Shown in pieces: positions 22,791 through 31,646 of a stretch of DNA of 64,000 bases. This DNA comes from Jannaschia sp. M317. Its GTDB lineage: Bacteria > Pseudomonadota > Alphaproteobacteria > Rhodobacterales > Rhodobacteraceae. The translations under genes and the position numbers were made by a program. The stretch lies in contig NZ_CP081155.1 of NCBI RefSeq assembly GCF_025141175.1, forward strand, positions 1,393,001-1,457,000, in the 5' to 3' direction. A model generated the notes under the pieces. It had not been told where the DNA came from, did not search any database, and was given only the letters and a program-made list of their open reading frames with translations. Positions within the stretch are counted from its first letter, which is position 1, and the number at the start of each line of letters is the position of its first letter.

Positions 22791-24375
22791 TGCTGAAAAA
22801 TTCTCCGTCAGAATCTTTACTTACAACCTCGCTTTGTGCGGAGAGGGCAAGAAGCATCGCCAAGCGATCTTCCGTAACAGTAGGTACCCACGCCGACGAT
22901 ACGAGTGCCGTTAAACCTGTCTCTTCAATGGCGAGCCGCAGGCGCTGGTTGCGACCGTCAAACCGGTTTACCGCCGTTGAGAAGTGCTGGCTGATCACCA
23001 TGGCTTCCAAAATGTACTCGAAGGCTTCCGCGACGGTGACATCTCCAAGTCCGACCAATCTGTATCGTAAAACTCTCAACGACAAGCGCGGCGCACTGCC
23101 GAGTTGCACCATGTTTGGTGGGGCGTTTTCCGCTCCTGCGAACGAAGCGCATTGGAGAAGCCCGAAGAAGCAGGGTACTGCAAAGCCTGGATCACGCTGA
23201 CGGAATTTCTCGGTGATTTCCGCCATGATTGAGAAGGGATCAGGGAGATCGTTTGTGTTGACGGCCCTAATGAAATCTTCGACCGAGTTGGACTTTGTAT
23301 CCAGTTCGAAGATCAGTTCTGCAAGGTTTCGGGCTTCGCCAAGACCGTATTCGGAGGGTGCCCATGACTTCTTGAAGCGCTCAGCCATCGCGGACGGATC
23401 AACGACATCGTGGCGAAGTATCTGGTCTTCACACCAGCTTAGTAGTGTTTCTAAGGCAAGTCGTTGCAGCTGGCGCATTTGAAGTGTGAGCCATTTTCTG
23501 CGGCATTCTTCGAGCGCGGCTGGAACATCATAATTCGATCCATCTGGACGAACGGAAAAGCACATGCCTCGTCTGATCTTTGGAATGCTCTGCGCCGCGC
23601 CAACCTCCTGCAAGTGATGGCGCGCAAGAGCGAAGGTCGTGCTGCGCCTGCTGAGCAATGTGTCGTTTGAGCCGATAGCCTCTTCAGACGTCAGCGCGCT
23701 TGAGAAGGTCGCCATTTCTTCCTGTTCGACCGTCTCGGGAGACCAAAGTGACCATAGGGCGATAGCGTCGCTCTCGTTTGCCTTGACGGGATCGAGCGTT
23801 CCCAACAGACGGTTGTACCGCTCGCCATCCTCACGCAGTTTGTTGTCGAGTGCTTGCGCCAATGCCGCGCCTGCCCTCGATACCCGGAAGAATCCTCCGC
23901 GTCCTGGAACGGGCGATAGAAATCCGAGTCCTGTCACCGTCTTTGACGCAGGCCCATACCAGAGAGCAGCAATCAAGCTTGTACTGCTCTGCACGCGGCC
24001 CCATGCGTCAAAGGTCAACGGCTTTACGCCATCCTGGTCTGGCGGAGGTGTGGCCGAAATACCGGGGATGCGCTCAGCTGTTTCGTGAAGGCTTGCCCCC
24101 CATGTAAAGAGCACCTCAATTCTTTCGCGGAAAAGCCTGAGGTCGTCACTGGTTGCTTCTTCAATCTTGGCTTCTGTGCAGAGGTCGTGGAACTTCCAGT
24201 AAATCCAAGACAGAAGCGAGAAGGGACGAATGTATGAAGTCACGTTGTTGATCGAGGGGATCATTTCTCCCATCATGTCGAGATTGGCTTGGCGCAACCC
24301 TAGAAAATCAACGCCGCTATTTTCGCGATCTAGCGGGGCTAGAAAAAACGGTCTTTGCGGAAGTTCTATGCTCAT
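22762..24375 (-). CDS. Unknown protein, third gene of the putative defence operon
   Basis: The 537-aa protein has a distinctive N-terminus: FFLAPLDRENSGVDFLGLRQ, then PSINNVTSYIRPFSLLSWIY. That pattern (small acidic start, INNVT, aromatic WIYWKF) recalls unnamed proteins encoded next to phospholipase-D-like genes in bacterial defence loci, DUF6361 being one such family, but I cannot assign a domain with confidence. The rest is mostly helical with no catalytic motif that I can see. The ATG at 24375 overlaps the upstream stop as ATGA, so it is translationally coupled to the HKD protein and presumably interacts with it. Confidence 0.8.
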   Translation of the reverse strand: MSIELPQRPFFLAPLDRENSGVDFLGLRQANLDMMGEMIPSINNVTSYIRPFSLLSWIYWKFHDLCTEAKIEEATSDDLRLFRERIEVLFTWGASLHETAERIPGISATPPPDQDGVKPLTFDAWGRVQSSTSLIAALWYGPASKTVTGLGFLSPVPGRGGFFRVSRAGAALAQALDNKLREDGERYNRLLGTLDPVKANESDAIALWSLWSPETVEQEEMATFSSALTSEEAIGSNDTLLSRRSTTFALARHHLQEVGAAQSIPKIRRGMCFSVRPDGSNYDVPAALEECRRKWLTLQMRQLQRLALETLLSWCEDQILRHDVVDPSAMAERFKKSWAPSEYGLGEARNLAELIFELDTKSNSVEDFIRAVNTNDLPDPFSIMAEITEKFRQRDPGFAVPCFFGLLQCASFAGAENAPPNMVQLGSAPRLSLRVLRYRLVGLGDVTVAEAFEYILEAMVISQHFSTAVNRFDGRNQRLRLAIEETGLTALVSSAWVPTVTEDRLAMLLALSAQSEVVSKDSDGEFFSNGGIKNESI

Positions 24376-26852
24376 GGCTCAATATCCAATGAATATCGTT
24401 TACACTGGACGCAGTGACCAACTCTCTGACTCTGAAACTGATTAAGTTCCTGGGCCGGGTAGCTGCACCAACAATGGCTACATGCCTGATAATTTGGAAT
24501 GGCGCGTTTGATCTGCTTCCTCCAGTTCGGTTTGGTTAGTTTTCCATGGAGGGATTGACCGAGTGGTGACCTAAATACCTCCCAGTCTTTTGGAATTTCT
24601 TCACCTTGCTCCGCAAGATGAAGGGCGTCTTCAAGTTGGCTGCGACGTGTTCTCGTCGTCAACACGCCTGTGAGTGCAGCTTCCAGTGCGTTCGTATCAA
24701 GCTCGGGCAGGAGCGTGGATGCAAACCCTGTTTTCGGATCGTGTAGGAGACTTCCAATCGCCAGCTTTTCATCGACGGCGCCAGAGCAAAATCTCTCCAG
24801 TGCATCGTGCAAGGCGACCAATTGTGTGGTGCCGGACGAGATGTCGGCGAAGGCGGCAAGTATTGCAGCAGATGTGAAGATGTGCTGCGTCAAAGCTGAC
24901 ATGCTGTCTTCATTGACTAGGCCGCGTTTGCTCGCATTTACAAACCATCGACCCAAGAATTCGCGCGCTCCATCCACATCATCGAGGCGGTGAAGACGCA
25001 TCCACATGCCAACTTCAAGTTGGATCACCAGCAGACCCTTGAGAGCTTCGAGTCGATCCGCTGCATCTTTGATCATCTGATCGAGTGAACGCTCGAAGTC
25101 CTCTAGCCCAAGCCCATACGCATCATCGTCGGTTGTTCTTCGATGCTCGTCACTATCCTCGTCTTCAGCTACGACAGCATCCGCGCCCTCTAAACGCGAT
25201 AACGCAAGCTTTCGACCGTGGCCGAGTAACATGCGTCGCAGGCGCAGCATGGCTGTTTCGAAGTGATCATGTCCTGCGCTGTCCGCCGCGATTGCGATAC
25301 CCTCGATGGGTTCCAAGCCAGACATTGGGGCCAAGTCGTCGATGCGCACGCTTACGGTATGTTCGTCCGTATCGTTTGGCACGTCTTCATCGTCGTCGCT
25401 CGCCAGCGGAAGATTGAAGATGCGCAAATGCTTGTCCGCTTGGACGCTGAGGTAATCCAGCAGTGCTTGAATATCATCGTCCGTTCCATCTCTGCGCATA
25501 AGACGGCTCAACGCGCCGGCGGTCAGCCGTCGCCGTGAGCCGATACTCAACAACAAATCATTATGGACCCAGCCCCGCGCTTCGCGGTTATCGCGTTTGA
25601 GTACAATCTGAAGTGCGGGCAGCTCAGAAAATCCATCCAGATTTTCGTCGAACACTTCGAATGAGCCATTATCCTTGATCGTCACATCGCCGGAAATCGA
25701 AGCGCCATCTGCTTGAATTAGCCGATACGTCCATGGACCGGCAGTCTCTTGCAGACTAAGGATAGAACCCTTCAAGACGCGCGTATCGCGTTGATCAAAT
25801 CGCGCGAAGACGACTTCCGATGATCCGAGGCCCGAAGGCATCTGGACATCAGCATCAAAGCTTGGCGCGTCACATTCCACCCAATCCAGATAGGAAGTTT
25901 TCTCGTCCATCAGCCGCAACACGCCGAGCTCGACATTGTCCGTGGTAGCCAAAGCCTTTCTTGTGGCGTTGACGCTGCCCGTCAGAAGTATCGTTCCGTC
26001 GGCTGTTGTCATTTCAATCCATTTTGCGTGAACAAAATTCTGGCCGGAAAGAACAGGGGCTTTCGGTGTGATGGGCATGGTCCAAGAGGCAGCTTTGGCA
26101 AAGGGGAAGGGGCTGCTTTTGGGCGATGTGACAGCGACCGTTGTCTTTCGCGCGCCTGTTCTCTCAGCCAATTTTTGAATAGCAAATCCGTCCGGGTCGA
26201 AGTAGGGGGAAATGATTTTCAACTCCTCGCATGGACCGCGCGTGCTAGCCGTGTCCACAAGCTGATCGGCGATCGGGGTCTCTAACGGGTGAAGAAGTCT
26301 GATCGGCGGCGTAGATTTGTCATCCGCGCCGCGACGTGATGCTTCTTCTGCGCGCGCCGCAAACTCGTCGATCCAGCCCGTCAATCCTGTTTGAATATCT
26401 GAACGGGTTCCTAAGCCCAGCAGGAAGTCGGCAAAGTCTTGGAACGCGGTGGCGTGGCTGTCAGGCGTCAGGGCTTCGAAGACTTCGGCATTTCGTCCGT
26501 GCCCGCCAAATGTCAGATTACCGCTGCCGACAAGAAGCATTTCTTGTTCTGACGATGACAGATAAATGCATTTCGGGTGAAAAACCCCGTTGGGCATGCC
26601 CACGGGAACCAATCTATATTCCTGGCCGACACGCATTGATCGTCGCTCCAGAAGAGATGCGCGATAACCTTGAGCGTCAGCAACAAGCCAAATATCGTCG
26701 CATCCAGCTTGGAGAAGTGGCCGGAGAACTTCGGATTCAAAATAGCTGAGGCTGAGGGCGTATGTTGTGAATAGCGCGTGTTTCCACTGTTGAGCCTCAA
26801 GGAAGTCCCGGATCGTTGGTTGTGCGTTGTCTGCGTTGTTGATCTCGTTCAC
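24372..26852 (-). CDS. Phospholipase-D-like (double HKD) protein, second gene of the putative defence operon
   Basis: The 826-aa protein has two HxK(x)nN motifs: HPKCIYL with GSGNLTFGG (from about residue 92), and HAKWIEM with GSVNATRKA (from about residue 275). Together they form one PLD active site. In defence contexts this fold is usually a nuclease. A long middle region follows, and the C-terminus has a probable zinc ribbon (CSHCWCSYPAQE ... CVQCKRYSLD). The start is uncertain: GTG at 26852 has GAGG 5 nt before it; a TTG at 26867 in the same frame overlaps the helicase stop. Its stop overlaps the next start by 4 nt. DISARM and Mokosh also pair a helicase with a PLD fold, but the arrangement here differs. 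Confidence 0.88.
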   Translation of the reverse strand: MNEINNADNAQPTIRDFLEAQQWKHALFTTYALSLSYFESEVLRPLLQAGCDDIWLVADAQGYRASLLERRSMRVGQEYRLVPVGMPNGVFHPKCIYLSSSEQEMLLVGSGNLTFGGHGRNAEVFEALTPDSHATAFQDFADFLLGLGTRSDIQTGLTGWIDEFAARAEEASRRGADDKSTPPIRLLHPLETPIADQLVDTASTRGPCEELKIISPYFDPDGFAIQKLAERTGARKTTVAVTSPKSSPFPFAKAASWTMPITPKAPVLSGQNFVHAKWIEMTTADGTILLTGSVNATRKALATTDNVELGVLRLMDEKTSYLDWVECDAPSFDADVQMPSGLGSSEVVFARFDQRDTRVLKGSILSLQETAGPWTYRLIQADGASISGDVTIKDNGSFEVFDENLDGFSELPALQIVLKRDNREARGWVHNDLLLSIGSRRRLTAGALSRLMRRDGTDDDIQALLDYLSVQADKHLRIFNLPLASDDDEDVPNDTDEHTVSVRIDDLAPMSGLEPIEGIAIAADSAGHDHFETAMLRLRRMLLGHGRKLALSRLEGADAVVAEDEDSDEHRRTTDDDAYGLGLEDFERSLDQMIKDAADRLEALKGLLVIQLEVGMWMRLHRLDDVDGAREFLGRWFVNASKRGLVNEDSMSALTQHIFTSAAILAAFADISSGTTQLVALHDALERFCSGAVDEKLAIGSLLHDPKTGFASTLLPELDTNALEAALTGVLTTRTRRSQLEDALHLAEQGEEIPKDWEVFRSPLGQSLHGKLTKPNWRKQIKRAIPNYQACSHCWCSYPAQELNQFQSQRVGHCVQCKRYSLDIEP

Positions 26853-26859
26853 CCAAGCC

Positions 26860-29800
26860 TCATTCAATGTTCACAGGCGATGCGCATTCGAGGTAACGGC
26901 AGAAGCCATTTGCGAGCTGCATCTGTCTTGGAGTTTTACACTCAGCTTCAAACACATTGGGCGAAGCGACGAGGATGGCGATGCATTGGGCCCGTGATAT
27001 TGCGACGTTGAAGCGGTTGGCACTGTATAGAAACTCCATGCCTCGCGGTGCGTCAGCGTGGCTGGATGTTGCCATCGAGTAGATCGTTATCGGGGCTTCT
27101 TGTCCTTGGAACTTGTCCACGGTCCCAACTCGCGCGTCTGGAAGGCGCTGCTGAATCTCGAAGACCTGCGCGTTATAGGGCGCGATGATGAGGATATCGT
27201 CCTCGGTGACATCGCGCACGACGCCGTCGCGGTCTGTCCATTGCGCGCCGCTTGCGAGGATTTGTCCGACGAGCTCGGCGACCGCGTCGGCTTCTTCGAT
27301 GGATGCGCTTGTGTTGCCTTCATGCTTGATCGGTAGATATCGCAAGCCCGTTCCGGATATCGGACCGTCTGACGTGATGAGCTGACGCTCGCAATCTTCT
27401 TCGGCCTCCAACTTGCCTTCGTAGAAGAGCTCAGAGTTGAAGGCACAGATTTCCGGATGCAGGCGGTAGGTGGTTGCAAGGAAAAGGCCTTGCTCTTTTG
27501 TGATTGTCTGGGCTCCGCCGAGCAGGTGATCCAGCGCCGATACGCCGGTTCCATCCGGGTGTGTTCCCTGCGTTGGTTGTTCCAACTGTTGAGGGTCGCC
27601 GAGCATGACAACCGTTGGAGCTGCTTGGGAAACCGCTAGTGCGTTGGCAAGTGACATTTGCCCGGCTTCGTCGATGATGAGAACATCAACCAGGTTCTTG
27701 GCGTTTTCTGTGGCCCAGAAGAACGGTGTAGCCGCCGCCAACTGTGCAGCGCCGGAGCGGATGGCGCTGATGACATCGTCATTGCTTTTGGCGAAGGTCA
27801 GATGATCGCTCGGGTCTTCCTTGTGACCGCTCTCGGGTTTCTGGATGCAGACGAAATTTGCGCCCCGTTCCGGAGCGGCCTTGATGGTCTTGTCGACGAG
27901 GCCCCGGATCACCTTGTGGCTATTGGCCGTGATGCCGACCGTCTTGCCCTGATTGATCAGCTCGCAAATCATGCGCGCGCCTGTATAGGACTTCCCGGTA
28001 CCCGGTGGCCCTTGGACGGGTAGCGCGCCCCCATTCATGAGGCCTGTTAAGCGCAGCGCAGCATCGAGGGTTGTTTCCCCATCTTTTTGAAACGCTTGGC
28101 CGCCTGCATCCATCGGTTTGCGCAGCAGGATTTCCCTTGCGGCTTGGTACTCGCCATCACCGCTGATGCCATGTTCGGCGACGTATTCCCCAAAGCGGAA
28201 GAGGGCAGCGGCCTGTTCTTTCGGGTCGATGAACTTGTGTGCGTAGACCGCATCGGGATGTATGTTTGCGGTTGCCTTGGATTTTTTGATGTCGATGGTG
28301 TTGGAATCCGGCGAAACGGCGAGTGCCGTGCCGAGTTTATCGCCTCCAACATTGTGAAGGTTTTCGTCCCCTCTGATGTCGGTATCTTGTGGCTCGAAGC
28401 GGTAGCGATCCGTTGGAATGCCTTGTTTCGAGCGCTCAATCGTTTCGACGTACTGAAGACGGCCAATGGCTGCTTTTTCTTCTAAGAGCTCCTCCGCACT
28501 GAGGTCCTTCAGACGGAAATACTCCCACCAGGTGGCCTTGTTCTCGCGGCGATGCCAATCGATGATGTAGGCCAAAATCCAGCGTGCCTGCTCCTCGCTC
28601 GTCCGTGCTTCAGGATCGACGGGCACGTCACGCGTTAGACGCTCAATGAGCTCTTGAACGCGTTTCTGCCTTTCATCGAGTTCTTCGCTTGGGCCATCTT
28701 GTCCTGGCGCTGGCCTGGGAACGTCAGTGCCTGCTGCGATCAATTCCGAACGCAGGTTCTCTAGCCAGTCTCTTAGGCTTGCCGTCGCCAGACAGTCATC
28801 TTTGTTATAGGCGGCGACTGTCTGTTTGGTCTCTTCGTCGATGGATGGGACATCATTCAGTTCCAGACCCGCCGAAACTTTGGTTAGGGCAATGTTGGCG
28901 TCGCGCAGAGTGGTTGCGCGCGTAAATCCGAAGAATGGTTCCAGCGATTTAAGCGAATAGCTCTCTACGCTGGCCCTTAAGGCATTGCGGGTCACACTCA
29001 ACAGATCGACTAGAACAAGGCCGCGAAGGAGGTTATCCACCTCGTCCTCTCGGGTTGCATAGCGTCCCATCAGACGCTTGAGCGCTCCAGGCTCGTATCC
29101 CCCAAAGTGATAAATATGCATATCGGGGTATGTCTGCCGCCGCGCCGTAACAAAATCGATGAAGCGCTCGAAGATCAGCTTTTCGCCTTCGCGGTCAAAA
29201 GCCCAATCGGCGATGTATGCGCTCGCGCCCGTTTCATCTGCGTAGCTATACCCGAACAGATATTCGAGTCCGTGCTCGCCGACGAATTCGTCGCCTTCAA
29301 TATCAAAAAAGACGTCGCCCTCTGAAGGTTCGGGAATGGCCGCGAGACCGAATTCAGGAACAACATTCAATAGCGTGTATTTGTACTGGCCCGTGCGTCG
29401 CCCTTCGACCTGGATTGCTGCTTGCTCCCGCGCCTTCTCGATGGATTGTGGCGAACCGCGCTTGGGCTTGAATGGCACAGGCAAAGGCATCTCGGCGAGT
29501 GCCTCAGTTGTCCCGAAGCCGTTTTCCTTCAGTTCCGCTATCTGGTTCTTCGTGATCCCAGCCACCAGGCACAAATGATCGTCTTGCCGCCTAAGCGCGT
29601 CACACTGGTTTTCCCATCGGCAGATATCGCAGTGCGATTTGGGTTCTGGATAGGTCTCAGCTCCGTTTTCTTCCGAAGCGGCGCGCTCAGCCGCACTTTT
29701 CACACGACGATAATAGGCCGCGTAGTCCGCGTACCGAAAGCTTTGAGGTTCGAAATCTGACCAAGGCGCAACCACATGCACATAGTCCGGCGTGATACCC

Positions 29801-30276
29801 TGCATGGCTTCCAGGAGATCGGCATATAGGCAGAGTTGGAGGACCGTTCCGCCCTTCGTCTCGCGCGCGAGTTTTGTGTCGATGACTTCGTAGGAGTAAT
29901 CGCCCAGCTGGCTCGGCTTGCTAACACGGCGCAGGATATCGGCGCGTCCGCGCCAGCGATTATTGCTCAGCGCGGCCTGTATGATGATCTGCTTGCCTTC
30001 GCTCATGGCTTCGCGTGTGGCCTGAACGGCCTGCGCTGTAATATCCACACCATCTATGGCCGCTATCTCATAGCCGTTCGCCTTCAAATGATCGATGTAT
30101 GCAGCTTCATGTCTGTGTCCCCGCTCACGCAGGATTTCGAGCAACGGGTCGTATCGATCCGGTTTTGCCATGCTGCCAGCGGCGACTTGAACGTCGAGTG
30201 CCGTCAAGTGATTGCAGTTCAAGTGGCCGACGAGATCGGACGCGCTGAGAATAAGTTCGCCATCTAACTTTTTCAT
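26860..30276 (-). CDS. TM0106-type RecB-like nuclease fused to an SF1 helicase, first gene of the putative defence operon
   Basis: The 1138-aa protein starts with a RecB/Cas4-type nuclease: core residues in VIDTK (Asp133, Lys135) and a likely Fe-S cluster of Cys21 with Cys216, Cys219 and Cys225. An RNase H-like segment follows from about residue 320 (VFFDIEGDEF). The C-terminal half is a UPF1/DNA2-type superfamily 1 helicase: Walker A GPPGTGKSYTGAR, Walker B IIDEAGQMS, then GDPQQLEQP, TVDKFQGQEAP and NVAISRAQ. Start ATG 30276 has AAGG upstream. It is the first gene of four on the minus strand and probably the DNA- or RNA-unwinding motor of the system. Confidence 0.92.
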   Translation of the reverse strand: MKKLDGELILSASDLVGHLNCNHLTALDVQVAAGSMAKPDRYDPLLEILRERGHRHEAAYIDHLKANGYEIAAIDGVDITAQAVQATREAMSEGKQIIIQAALSNNRWRGRADILRRVSKPSQLGDYSYEVIDTKLARETKGGTVLQLCLYADLLEAMQGITPDYVHVVAPWSDFEPQSFRYADYAAYYRRVKSAAERAASEENGAETYPEPKSHCDICRWENQCDALRRQDDHLCLVAGITKNQIAELKENGFGTTEALAEMPLPVPFKPKRGSPQSIEKAREQAAIQVEGRRTGQYKYTLLNVVPEFGLAAIPEPSEGDVFFDIEGDEFVGEHGLEYLFGYSYADETGASAYIADWAFDREGEKLIFERFIDFVTARRQTYPDMHIYHFGGYEPGALKRLMGRYATREDEVDNLLRGLVLVDLLSVTRNALRASVESYSLKSLEPFFGFTRATTLRDANIALTKVSAGLELNDVPSIDEETKQTVAAYNKDDCLATASLRDWLENLRSELIAAGTDVPRPAPGQDGPSEELDERQKRVQELIERLTRDVPVDPEARTSEEQARWILAYIIDWHRRENKATWWEYFRLKDLSAEELLEEKAAIGRLQYVETIERSKQGIPTDRYRFEPQDTDIRGDENLHNVGGDKLGTALAVSPDSNTIDIKKSKATANIHPDAVYAHKFIDPKEQAAALFRFGEYVAEHGISGDGEYQAAREILLRKPMDAGGQAFQKDGETTLDAALRLTGLMNGGALPVQGPPGTGKSYTGARMICELINQGKTVGITANSHKVIRGLVDKTIKAAPERGANFVCIQKPESGHKEDPSDHLTFAKSNDDVISAIRSGAAQLAAATPFFWATENAKNLVDVLIIDEAGQMSLANALAVSQAAPTVVMLGDPQQLEQPTQGTHPDGTGVSALDHLLGGAQTITKEQGLFLATTYRLHPEICAFNSELFYEGKLEAEEDCERQLITSDGPISGTGLRYLPIKHEGNTSASIEEADAVAELVGQILASGAQWTDRDGVVRDVTEDDILIIAPYNAQVFEIQQRLPDARVGTVDKFQGQEAPITIYSMATSSHADAPRGMEFLYSANRFNVAISRAQCIAILVASPNVFEAECKTPRQMQLANGFCRYLECASPVNIE

Positions 30277-30668
30277 GATTCACAATACCTTGGTTTTGGC
30301 ATCCTTGGCGATAATGTGTGCCTCCGGAAACCGATTTGATCCACAATATTACTTGCGCACCCTACGGGGGCCGGGCTCTCGTGAACGGAGCCTGACAGGC
30401 CAGTCTCCGCCATCCGGCTTCGATCCCTTGCGCTATCATTGCCAGCCGTGAACGGCTGACATCCTTCTCTTTCATTGGGGCCTGATGGCCCATCACCCGT
30501 CAAGACCAAGCCCTTCGCTATGGCTGCGGGCGAAGGCCATGGGCCGTGGCTCGGCTTCGCCTGCGCCCGCACCACCCACCATGGCCTTCGGTCTGGACGG
30601 TCTCCCCCCTCTCTTCGCCAGAGGGGCAGTTCGGTTGCATGCGCAACCGAACAAAGGAGAAAAAAGAC
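30277..30668 (+). promoter_or_regulatory. Palindrome-rich leader upstream of ardC
   Basis: This 392-bp region separates the divergent helicase operon and ardC. No gene is supported. It contains several perfect inverted repeats: CAGCCGT-GA-ACGGCTG (30443-30458), TGATGG-C-CCATCA near 30484, and a 24-nt palindrome at 30629-30652 just before the ardC ribosome site. Both promoters must lie here. Confidence 0.5.
30629..30652 (+). promoter_or_regulatory. Perfect 24-nt palindrome before the ardC ribosome-binding site
   Basis: The arms GTTCGGTTGC and GCAACCGAAC are perfect 10-bp complements around ATGC, and AAAGGAG begins 1-2 nt later. It could be a repressor operator or a hairpin that controls access to the ribosome site. 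Confidence 0.6.
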
Positions 30669-31580
30669 ATGAAAGCAGATGTTTATCAGAAAGTCACAGA
30701 CAAGATTATTGCCGATCTGGAGAAAGGCGAGCTGTCATGGCTGAAGCCGTGGAACGCTGGAAACCTTGAAGGGCGGATCACCAAGCCGCTACGGCACAAC
30801 GGCATGCCTTACAACGGAATCAATATCTTGATGTTGTGGGGGGCGAGCGTTGAGGCGGGTTATCTCTCCCCGTACTGGATGACGTTCAAGCAGGCGAAAG
30901 AGCTTGGCGCTCACGTCAAGAAGGGCGAGCGCGGCAATCTGGTCGTTTATGCCAACACGATCACCAAGACCGAAGAGCAGGACGATGGGAGCGAGGAAGA
31001 GCGCAAAATTCCCTTCATGAAAGGCTACAGCGTTTTCAACGTCGAGCAGATCGAAGGCTTGCCCGAGCACTACTACACCAAGCCCGAGCCCGTGATTGAT
31101 CCGGCCTTGAAGATCAGCCACGCGGAAGAGTTTTTCGGGCACACGGGCGCAGACATTCGCCATGGCGGGAACAGCGCCCATTATGCGAATGGCAGCGATC
31201 ATGTGCAGATGCCAGCCTTCGAGACGTTCCGCAGCCCCGAGGCATACTACGCAACTCTAGCCCATGAACTGACTCACTGGACGAAGCACAAGAGCCGCCT
31301 TGACCGTGACTTTGGCCGCAAGCGCTGGGGTGATGAAGGTTACGCCCGCGAAGAGCTGGTGGCCGAGCTGGGCGCGGCGTTCCTTTGCGCCGATCTGAAG
31401 CTGACCCCCGAACCTGGCAGCGATCATGCCGCCTATATTCAAAGCTGGCTTAAGGTATTGAAGGAAGACAAGCGTGCTATCTTTGCCGCCGCCGCCCATG
31501 CGCAGCGCGCCGCAGATTTCTTGCATGGCCTGCAACCCCTCATCGAGGACCAGCAGAAGGACGAAGGAGTCGCCGCGTAA
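30669..31580 (+). CDS. ardC: ArdC-like antirestriction protein with zinc-metalloprotease domain
   Basis: ArdC-family proteins enter or are made early in recipients and protect incoming DNA from restriction. The 303-aa protein has the N-terminal ssDNA-binding domain (DUF1738-like: DVYQKVTDKIIADLEKGELSW, then PYNGINILML). A C-terminal zincin follows, with HELTHW near residue 199. ATG 30669 has GGAG 9 nt before it. The frame stays open upstream but the extension has no ribosome site and spans the palindrome. Its stop codon TAA lies in the loop of a terminator-like hairpin. Confidence 0.92.
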   Translation: MKADVYQKVTDKIIADLEKGELSWLKPWNAGNLEGRITKPLRHNGMPYNGINILMLWGASVEAGYLSPYWMTFKQAKELGAHVKKGERGNLVVYANTITKTEEQDDGSEEERKIPFMKGYSVFNVEQIEGLPEHYYTKPEPVIDPALKISHAEEFFGHTGADIRHGGNSAHYANGSDHVQMPAFETFRSPEAYYATLAHELTHWTKHKSRLDRDFGRKRWGDEGYAREELVAELGAAFLCADLKLTPEPGSDHAAYIQSWLKVLKEDKRAIFAAAAHAQRAADFLHGLQPLIEDQQKDEGVAA

Positions 31581-31588
31581 GCGGCGAC
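31569..31588 (+). terminator. Stem-loop at the ardC stop codon
   Basis: GTCGCCGC-GTAA-GCGGCGAC is a perfect 8-bp stem whose 4-nt loop contains the ardC stop codon TAA. ATTCTTGCCTT follows. It probably ends or stabilises the ardC transcript. Confidence 0.6.
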
Positions 31589-31610
31589 ATTCTTGCCTTA
31601 AGAAAATTTC

Positions 31611-31632
31611 GCGCCCGCCTTCCGGCGGGCGC
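31611..31632 (-). terminator. Rho-independent terminator of the fic gene
   Basis: GCGCCCGCC-TTCC-GGCGGGCGC forms a 9-bp stem. On the minus strand it is followed by GAAATTTTCTT, a T-rich tail, 15 nt after the stop of the Fic gene. Confidence 0.75.
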
Positions 31633-31646
31633 ATACCTACGGGCTT

